28,135 bases of DNA from positions 1 to 28,135 of the forward strand of contig JANQQF010000028.1 in NCBI GenBank assembly GCA_028285035.1, written 5' to 3'. A program made the translations under genes and the position numbers. The notes under the pieces are model-generated. The model was not told the DNA's origin, did not search any database, and was given only the letters and a program-made list of their open reading frames with translations. Positions within the stretch are counted from its first letter, which is position 1. Each line of letters opens with the position of its first letter. Origin of the DNA: Phycisphaerae bacterium. Lineage in GTDB: Bacteria > Chloroflexota > Anaerolineae > 4572-78 > J111. Shown piece after piece: positions 23,226-28,135 of the stretch.

Positions 23226-23546
23226 TCAACTGTCGAGCGTAAAAATCAGTAGTTCGTTCGGATCGGCACCTGTTTGATCAACCCAAAAGTCGTTGACCTG
23301 AAGCATAAAATCTGCCCGGATATCAAAGTCGATATCTTTGGGTACGGTACACATCAACACGCTTGAATTGCTGGGCTTTCCGGCCGTCCAGGCAAAGCCT
23401 TTCGGGATGACTTTCCACCTGACAGCCGTTTCTTCAGCGTTTTCTACAAATGATTCGGCCACAATTTTCTGCAACCCTTTCGTTAGTGAGGGCATGATAT
23501 GTTCAGCCTCATGTCCGGCTTGGATCGTAGCCACGTATTTGATCAT
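23226..23546 (-). CDS. Small hypothetical protein, possibly tautomerase-like, 106 aa
   Basis: Not recognised with certainty. It alternates strands and helices (IKYVATIQAG, then a helix at about 15-32, then AVRWKVIPKGFAW) and ends with a helix and strand (VNDFWVDQTGADPNELLIFTLD) resembling the repeating unit of tautomerases. It begins Met-Ile, so the catalytic N-terminal Pro is absent and a tautomerase reaction is not expected. The start at 23546 is fixed by AAGGAG six bases upstream. It is first in a same-strand row with the tautomerase, and its leader shares the ATCGTCTC and AAGGAGAAT elements with that gene. The TetR at 23918 is divergent. Confidence 0.7.
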   Translation of the reverse strand: MIKYVATIQAGHEAEHIMPSLTKGLQKIVAESFVENAEETAVRWKVIPKGFAWTAGKPSNSSVLMCTVPKDIDFDIRADFMLQVNDFWVDQTGADPNELLIFTLDS

Positions 23547-23640
23547 TGAATTCTCCTTGAGACGATAAATTTCGAGTCTTCGCAAATTAGAGGGAAAGAG
23601 ACGACAACCTGTTTACCCCACTAAAAAGCACGTATTAAAC

Positions 23641-23760
23641 GGGTGCATTTCTGTTTGGGGGCACCCCTACGCCTGCCCTTAGCGTGGGACTAAAGCCACC
23701 ACGCTATCATAGGTTAAAGGAGACTAAAGTCCCCTAGCTAGTCTGCTTTAGCGGGCTTCA
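23641..23760. repeat. Intergenic hairpin repeats
   Basis: Three short hairpins in a row: GGGTGC/GCACCC (23641-23666), TAGCGTGG/CCACGCTA (23680-23706), and the near-palindrome GGAGACTAAAGTCCCC (23719-23734). GACTAAAG occurs in both of the latter, as in dispersed palindromic repeats of several environmental genomes. No gene is supported between 23547 and 23840. Confidence 0.6.
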
Positions 23761-23840
23761 ATCTAACGGATTTATTCCAGCCGAAGTCCAGCATCAAACC
23801 TCGCCCCATAACTGAAACGTACCCTTATTAAGTCATTAAC

Positions 23841-23881
23841 TTGACCCAATGCGCGCTTTGACTTAAACTACACTACTCAGT
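23841..23881 (+). promoter_or_regulatory. Promoter/operator of tetR copy 1
   Basis: TTGACC (23841-23846), 17 bases, TAAACT (23864-23869). The operator-like ACTACACTACTCAGT (23867-23881) begins three bases into the -10, exactly as at tetR copy 2, but its right half is degenerate. Confidence 0.7.
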
Positions 23882-23917
23882 GCATTTCAATCAGTGTTTC
23901 CCTAAATGAGGCAAGTA

Positions 23918-24544
23918 ATGACATCAGATGTAAAAACAAAAAGGCGACGAAACAGCCCAAAAAGAGCGGCGGTGGTTGAAGCCGCAACTGAAGAATTTCT
24001 CACCTACGGCTTTGCTGGGACTAGCATGGATCGCATCGCTGAGGCGGCAAACGTGTCCAAAAGAACTGTCTACGATCATTTTCCCAGCAAGGAAGATCTG
24101 TTTCAGGCGATCTCGAATGAGATTCTGACGCGGATTGGAGACATGCCGTCTCACGAATACGACAAGGAAAAACCGCTTGAAGAACAGCTCTTAGCCATCG
24201 GGAATACCTTTGCCACAACGATCACCGATGAAGGGTTTATCAAGCTCTCTCGGGTTGTCATTGGCCGCTTTATTCAGACCTCTGATGATTCGGCTCATAA
24301 AACCGCCAAGGCGCATGCCCGTTTGAGGCAAGATATGATCGCTTTTTTCAAAGCAGGTAAGCGGGACGGTCGATTAAACATCACAAACCCCGAGCAAGCC
24401 GCCATCCAATTTGTAGGCCTGATTAAAGAGATCGCCTTCTGGCCAGCGATCACTGCTGGTCAAGCCCCCATCTCGTCTCGCGAGCGGAAAGCGGTCGTCA
24501 AATCGGCTGTTGAAATATTTCTGTCTTATTACCAATCGACTTAA
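23918..24544 (+). CDS. TetR-family repressor, copy 1, 208 aa
   Basis: TetR/AcrR regulator: helix-turn-helix at about 18-62 (ATEEFLTYGFAGTSMDRIA, VSKRTVYDHFPSKEDLF) and a helical ligand domain of the AefR-like type. The start at 23918 is chosen because GAGG lies six bases upstream and it matches the start of the paralogue. About 187 of 208 residues are identical to the TetR at 25931. Differences cluster in the basic N-terminal arm (residues 8-17), while the recognition helix is unchanged, so both should bind the same operator. The oxidoreductase/tautomerase set is divergent from it. Confidence 0.92.
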   Translation: MTSDVKTKRRRNSPKRAAVVEAATEEFLTYGFAGTSMDRIAEAANVSKRTVYDHFPSKEDLFQAISNEILTRIGDMPSHEYDKEKPLEEQLLAIGNTFATTITDEGFIKLSRVVIGRFIQTSDDSAHKTAKAHARLRQDMIAFFKAGKRDGRLNITNPEQAAIQFVGLIKEIAFWPAITAGQAPISSRERKAVVKSAVEIFLSYYQST

Positions 24545-24682
24545 CCGGGACTACTCCCGCATTTTCTAGTTAGAATTTACACAGCTAGGGAGATTGCAAG
24601 GTCGATATGTCTCCTTTTTATTCAATCTCGCCAGAGCGTAATTTTTTCTTCACAGCCTGATGCTCGATGGGATGTGCCGTTT

Positions 24683-25456
24683 TCAGTTTAGCCAATTGTG
24701 AATGTAAGTCGCGACCTCTTCCCAATTTTTGTCCCCACAAATGTAGTGCCCTCTATTCTCAAATTCCTTATATTGCCGAAAACTTCTGGGGTCTTTATAA
24801 GCCTCAAAATTCTTTTTATTTAGTTCTTTAGGAATAATGTGATCTTTCTCACCTGCAATGAAAAGTAGGGGAGCATGAGGTTTTGCAAAATCAATCTTCG
24901 CGAACTCTTTCGTGGTTCCTCGAGGGATATTTCTGCTTTCGGGAACGACGAGCTCATCAAAGACTTTATCCGACTCAGCTCTGGTCAGCGTATTACCAAA
25001 TGCGTAGTGGAACCATTTTTTTGTCGGGTAAAAAACAGTGTCGCCCTTTAGTGGATTTAGTACTGGGATATTCGCCTTCAGAAAACTCCATTTGGTCGTA
25101 ATAATTCCTGCTGGTGCGGCCCCATCAATACAAACGCCAGCCTCCGCTTTACCTAGCTCCACTAATTTTTGGGTAACAAGCCCACCTAATGAATGCCCGA
25201 TGACAATCGGCCTTTCTGGCAATGTGTCAATAAACTTGGAAAGGTTCTGTACCAAATCTTCAAACGTTACAGTCCCTAACTCTTTCGGTGTATTTTTCCA
25301 CATTTCTTGTGGTGTACCCTCATGATAAGGATTAGCTGGGGTGTAACAGGTGTATCCTTTTGCTTCAAAGAAAGGAACCCAATTCTCCCAGCTTTTTGCC
25401 GTGACAAAAAGCCCGTGTGCGAAAACGATTGTCTTTGATTTTATTTGACGATCCAT
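24683..25456 (-). CDS. Alpha/beta hydrolase, 257 aa
   Basis: Cytoplasmic alpha/beta hydrolase with no signal peptide. FAHGLFVTAKSW (about 12-23) forms the oxyanion strand; the nucleophile Ser is in IGHSLGG (about 86-92); the acid is Asp in GEKDHIIP (about 205-212); the base His is in RGHYICGD (about 236-243). All three are present, so it is likely an active esterase/lipase-type enzyme of unknown substrate. AAAGGAG is six bases before the ATG. The gene lies between two near-identical TetR genes on the opposite strand, and a palindrome of the same type as theirs covers its predicted -10, so it is the probable target of one or both. Confidence 0.92.
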   Translation of the reverse strand: MDRQIKSKTIVFAHGLFVTAKSWENWVPFFEAKGYTCYTPANPYHEGTPQEMWKNTPKELGTVTFEDLVQNLSKFIDTLPERPIVIGHSLGGLVTQKLVELGKAEAGVCIDGAAPAGIITTKWSFLKANIPVLNPLKGDTVFYPTKKWFHYAFGNTLTRAESDKVFDELVVPESRNIPRGTTKEFAKIDFAKPHAPLLFIAGEKDHIIPKELNKKNFEAYKDPRSFRQYKEFENRGHYICGDKNWEEVATYIHNWLN

Positions 25457-25602
25457 TTTAATCTCCTTTTAGATACCATAAAGTGATTTTGTGTATTGCT
25501 ACGTGCTCAAAGCGTCTGCACGTGCTTTATCGTTCAAATATGCCTCATTAAACAGCTAAAGAGCTAGAGGCGATGTTTTGATGTGACGCAAATCTAAATC
25601 AT

Positions 25603-25638
25603 ACTATACAGTGTAGTGTAGTTTTTGCAGTTTGTCAA
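25603..25638 (-). promoter_or_regulatory. Promoter/operator of the alpha/beta hydrolase at 24683
   Basis: On the minus strand TTGACA (25638-25633), 17 bases, TACACT (25615-25610). The palindrome ACTATACAGTGTAGT (25603-25617; arms differ at one position) covers the -10. The same kind of palindrome lies at tetR copy 2, which suggests shared control. The leader to 25456 holds no other feature I can name. Confidence 0.72.
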
Positions 25639-25708
25639 GACCCAATTTTAATTTCCGAAAAATTGCATTGTCTAGCCCTAGGTTGACGAAGGTTTGATGA
25701 GGGTTCGG

Positions 25709-25761
25709 GTAGATTGAAATCTACTACAGCAAACAGGCTTAAAGCCTGTTTGCTGTAGTAG
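25709..25761. repeat. Long perfect hairpin repeat
   Basis: CTACTACAGCAAACAGGCTT (25721-25740) and its exact complement (25742-25761) flank a single base. An overlapping small hairpin, GTAGATTGAAATCTAC, is at 25709-25724. It resembles dispersed intergenic palindromes. It is too far from either gene end to be a plain terminator, and no T run follows. Confidence 0.8.
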
Positions 25762-25847
25762 CAACAGAATTCACTCTGTCTGTAATGTAAATATTCAATT
25801 TCAGGGAAAAGAGAGGGTACACCTGTGAGGCATTTATCAAAATTAGC

Positions 25848-25888
25848 TTGACTCGACAAATGTTTTATTATAAACTACACAGTACAGT
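25848..25888 (+). promoter_or_regulatory. Promoter/operator of tetR copy 2
   Basis: TTGACT (25848-25853), 17 bases, TAAACT (25871-25876). The operator ACTACACAGTACAGT (25874-25888) begins three bases into the -10, the same layout as tetR copy 1. Confidence 0.75.
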
Positions 25889-25930
25889 TTACCTAAGTTT
25901 GCGATTTTGCTAGATGAGGTAATCAAAGCA

Positions 25931-26557
25931 ATGACATCAGATGTAAAAACAAGAAAATCGCGAAGCAGCCAAAAAAGAGTGGCGGTCGTTGAAGCCGCAA
26001 CGGAAGAGTTTCTCACCTATGGATTTGCTGGTACCAGCATGGATCGCATCGCTGAAGCGGCACATGTGTCAAAAAGGACGGTCTACGATCATTTCCCCAG
26101 TAAGGAAGATCTTTTTCAGGTGATTTCGAATGAGATTTTGAAGCGTATTGGTGGGATGCCGTCTCACGAATACGACAAAGAAAAATCGCTTGAAGAACAG
26201 CTCTTAGCAATCGGGCACACCTTTGCTACCACGATCACCGATGAAGGGTTTATCAAGCTCTCTCGGGTTGTCATTGGCCGCTTTGTTCAGACCTCTGAGG
26301 ATTCGGCGCATAAAACCGCCAAGGCTCATGCCCGTTTAAGGCAAGATATGATCGCTTTTTTCAAAGCAGGTAAACGGGATGGCCGGCTAAACATCACAAA
26401 CCCTGAGCAGGCAGCGACCCAATTTGTGGGCTTGATCAAAGAAATCGCATTTTGGCCAGCCATCACTGCCGGGCAAGTCCCCATCTCGTCCCGCGAGCGG
26501 AAAACGGTCGTCAAGTCGGCCGTTAAAATGTTTCTGGCTTATTACCAATCGAAATGA
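25931..26557 (+). CDS. TetR-family repressor, copy 2, 208 aa
   Basis: Paralogue of the TetR at 23918: same length, about 90% identical, with near-identical DNA over long stretches (for example the region encoding TITDEGFIKLSRVVIGRF). Helix-turn-helix at about 18-62; the ligand domain differs at scattered positions (Asn to His at 45 and 95; Ala/Thr and Ile/Thr changes near 172-193). The start at 25931 follows the paralogue; GAGG is 11 bases upstream, rather far. High identity points to recent duplication, although only the regulator and its promoter layout, not the hydrolase between them, appear twice. Confidence 0.92.
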   Translation: MTSDVKTRKSRSSQKRVAVVEAATEEFLTYGFAGTSMDRIAEAAHVSKRTVYDHFPSKEDLFQVISNEILKRIGGMPSHEYDKEKSLEEQLLAIGHTFATTITDEGFIKLSRVVIGRFVQTSEDSAHKTAKAHARLRQDMIAFFKAGKRDGRLNITNPEQAATQFVGLIKEIAFWPAITAGQVPISSRERKTVVKSAVKMFLAYYQSK

Positions 26558-26590
26558 AATTAGAAGTGAATGCTACTGCTCAGCCGCCTC

Positions 26591-26712
26591 CGTCCTAAAC
26601 TCTGTTTGGGACGAAACATGTGAAGCAAACTATGTTTGCGAGCTTACGAAATAGAGTTTTGCGAAACAGAGTTTCGTGTCTAAAGCCGTTCCCAAATTGG
26701 AATTTGGGAACG
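26591..26712. repeat. Cluster of four short palindromes
   Basis: Four hairpins in 122 bases: 26591-26613 (CGTCCTAAAC and inexact complement), 26625-26639 (GCAAACTATGTTTGC), 26662-26676 (CGAAACAGAGTTTCG) and 26687-26712 (CGTTCCCAAATT with perfect complement). Sizes and AAAC/GTTT cores are alike, suggesting repeated insertion or expansion of one element. They lie between tetR copy 2 and the membrane protein at 26766. Confidence 0.8.
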
Positions 26713-26765
26713 AGGTAGCTTATCCGCTGAATAGTAAAAATGAAATAAATTTGGAGGAATATATT

Positions 26766-27461
26766 ATGGTTGAATTTTCACTCATTAGTTACATCGCCAT
26801 CATCATCTCGATGGCGAGTGGGCCATTCTATCTGTTTGCGACTTACTATTTCGCAGGGGCGGGGTGGCGTCAAGCACGTACGATGACCATCGGACTCATT
26901 GTGTATGGGATTGTCATGACGTTGTTCGTACTGTATTGGCAATTTGCGTTTAACAATCCATACGTGGTGCCGGGGGTGATGCTCACAAGCTTGGCCATCC
27001 CGCCTGTCCTTGTGCTCTTATGGCCAAATTACTTTGTCCCTCAGGGGATTGACCTCGGTTGGCTCTTGGGGGTTCAGGCCTTCCGAGTCATTGGGGGGCT
27101 GTACTTGTTTGAATTCTTTCGTGGGAACGTTGGCCCTGAGTTCGCCTATTGGGCTGGCATTGGTGATGTCATCACCGGGATTGCTGCAATGGTCCTACTC
27201 GTCGTATATGGGTTCACCAAACGGATGCCTCGCTGGGCGGTGTATTGTACGATTTGGTTTGGGATTGCTGATTTTGCCTGGGCCTACGGTATCGGGGTCC
27301 TGAGCTTCGAGACACCCTTCCAAATTTTCTCACTTGATGCCGTCCATGCGACCAACCTTTTCCCGATTGCCATGATCCCCTTCTTGCTCGCCCCAATCGC
27401 CATGGCCTTTATGGTCATGACACTCATCAAGTTAAAACGAGATAGAGCAGCGATCAGATAG
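26766..27461 (+). CDS. Polytopic membrane protein, 231 aa
   Basis: About seven membrane segments (8-28, 38-60, 68-90, 98-118, 135-160, 165-185, 205-225). VQAFRVIGGLYLFEF and YWAGIGDVITG around residues 102-140 resemble a widespread uncharacterised family of inner-membrane proteins; no function is known to me. The start at 26766 is chosen because GGAGG is eight bases upstream; a longer frame from 26676 would read through the palindrome at 26687 and has no binding site. It ends in a basic cytoplasmic tail (Lys-Leu-Lys-Arg-Asp-Arg). It converges with the small membrane gene at 27497. Confidence 0.82.
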   Translation: MVEFSLISYIAIIISMASGPFYLFATYYFAGAGWRQARTMTIGLIVYGIVMTLFVLYWQFAFNNPYVVPGVMLTSLAIPPVLVLLWPNYFVPQGIDLGWLLGVQAFRVIGGLYLFEFFRGNVGPEFAYWAGIGDVITGIAAMVLLVVYGFTKRMPRWAVYCTIWFGIADFAWAYGIGVLSFETPFQIFSLDAVHATNLFPIAMIPFLLAPIAMAFMVMTLIKLKRDRAAIR

Positions 27462-27496
27462 TCACAGCGCCAAAGCAGATGGGTTGGTTAAGAATT

Positions 27497-27886
27497 TTAG
27501 ATCGAAAAAACCTGATTTCGCCAAATCTGTTGGATAATGAGCAAAGAGCCTAACACGACATTCATGATGAGAATCGGGGCTGGGCCAAACATGAGCAAGA
27601 GTGACACGGACCAAAAGGTTGCACCCAATCCCACTGCGAAACGATAGTCCAAATTAAACGCGTAGAGAAAAAGGGTGAGAAAGAGGAACGTTGTTTTTGA
27701 CCAGTAAATTTTATTGTGGTCAACAATCACCTCTGCGGCCGTTGCTGCATCACTATATGTCGCAAATATGTTAACCCCGCCACCAAACCATAGAAAATAC
27801 GTCATGTTGGTGACGAAATATGCATATCCGATGACAAATATGTAGAACACCCAATCTTTAGAGACTTCGTAGCGTGGTTTTATCAT
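27497..27886 (-). CDS. Small membrane protein, 129 aa
   Basis: Four hydrophobic segments (about 12-33, 63-82, 84-102, 103-121) with an N-terminal cytoplasmic stretch (MIKPRYEVSKDW). I do not recognise the family. The ribosome binding site is weak (AAGAAAA about five bases before ATG). It converges with the larger membrane protein 35 bases away, with no clear terminator between. Confidence 0.7.
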   Translation of the reverse strand: MIKPRYEVSKDWVFYIFVIGYAYFVTNMTYFLWFGGGVNIFATYSDAATAAEVIVDHNKIYWSKTTFLFLTLFLYAFNLDYRFAVGLGATFWSVSLLLMFGPAPILIMNVVLGSLLIIQQIWRNQVFSI

Positions 27887-27919
27887 TTTTATTTTCTTAT
27901 TTTTAAAGTGGAATAGAGA

Positions 27920-27969
27920 GAGAAATCCCTGACATGTTGCTTTGCAAACAGCCTCTGTCGGGATTTCTC
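27920..27969. repeat. Inverted repeat upstream of the right-edge element
   Basis: GAGAAATCCCTGACA (27920-27934) pairs with TGTCGGGATTTCTC (27956-27969) apart from one bulged base. It may be an intergenic palindrome. It is not clearly an insertion-sequence end. Confidence 0.6.
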
Positions 27970-28108
27970 AGCGTGTTGCAAAAATGACCTGTTCTCTTGA
28001 AACGCTGTACCCGGCTATTTTAGTGTTGCACTCTAAGGGTAAACTTCCCGTAAAATAGTACCAGATAAAAGTAGACTCTTCTATACTAAAAAAATAAGGA
28101 GAGCTCGG

Positions 28109-28135
28109 ATGAAAAAAAGCAGGTACAGTGAAAAT
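28109..28135 (+). mobile_element. Start of an IS3-family transposase OrfA, cut by the window edge
   Basis: AAGGAG seven bases upstream of an ATG, followed by nine codons reading MKKSRYSEN. This matches the usual opening of IS3-family OrfA (Lys-Lys-Ser-Arg-Tyr/Phe-Ser/Thr-Glu), the helix-turn-helix half of the transposase. The terminal repeat may begin near 28024 (TGTTGCACTC), but the other end is outside the window, so this is unproven. Only nine residues support the call. Confidence 0.6.

Noticed and set aside
24545..24570. CGGGACTACTCCCG hairpin as terminator of tetR copy 1
   Set aside because: The stem is only five pairs with a weak T run; too weak to list as a terminator.
25635..25859. 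74-codon minus-strand frame
   Set aside because: It runs through the long hairpin repeat and lacks a ribosome binding site.

Overview
The window most resembles a Chloroflexota genome (Anaerolineae-type). This rests on style: a giant BTAD / STAND-NTPase / WD40 protein, lipoproteins with a Leu-Ala-Ala-Cys lipobox followed by Pro/Thr/Glu/Ala-rich linkers, and many small dispersed palindromes between genes. No rRNA, tRNA or CRISPR array was seen. Most genes have clear AGGAG-type ribosome binding sites, and these moved several starts inward from the longest open frame.

Layout. 0-0.5 kb: an unrecognised AT-rich gene. 0.6-5.2 kb (-): a 1542-aa protein with a DNA-binding winged helix, BTAD domain, nSTAND1-type NTPase, one membrane segment and 14 WD40 blades. 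5.4-7.4 kb (+): divergent from it, a lipoprotein with a Cys-His-Asp peptidase-like core, closed by a strong terminator. 7.5-11.3 kb (-): a TetR repressor, a double-FtsX ABC permease and an ECF sigma factor, with twin 18-bp operators before tetR and before the permease. 11.5-12.2 kb: a YceI-family lipoprotein. 12.4-15.0 kb: two small membrane proteins, an aminoglycoside-type nucleotidyltransferase and a GNAT acetyltransferase whose last codons are frameshifted.

15.2-17.0 kb: a TetR repressor, apparently leaderless, and two tandem SnoaL-like proteins (73% identical). Three near-identical 18-bp operators lie among them. 17.1-20.3 kb: an AraC regulator, a divergent alpha/beta hydrolase with a Cys nucleophile, and gene debris (LuxR helix-turn-helix tail, AraC gene with its middle deleted, possible membrane-protein fragment). 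20.4-23.5 kb (-): an alpha/beta hydrolase lipoprotein, then a GC-richer set on the same strand (small unrecognised protein, tautomerase, FAD/NAD(P)H oxidoreductase) that may be imported. 23.9-26.6 kb: two 90%-identical TetR repressors flanking an oppositely oriented alpha/beta hydrolase, with matching promoter/operator layout. 26.6-28.1 kb: a palindrome cluster, two membrane proteins, and the first nine codons of what looks like an IS3-family transposase OrfA running off the right edge.

Overall the right-hand 17 kb is an accessory region of self-regulated small modules: a one-component regulator beside one to three enzyme genes, separated by repeats and pseudogene scars. The most useful results are three groups of predicted TetR operators readable directly from the DNA, and the membrane-anchored regulator paired with a peptidase-like lipoprotein. 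No known defence, secretion or biosynthetic cluster was recognised.
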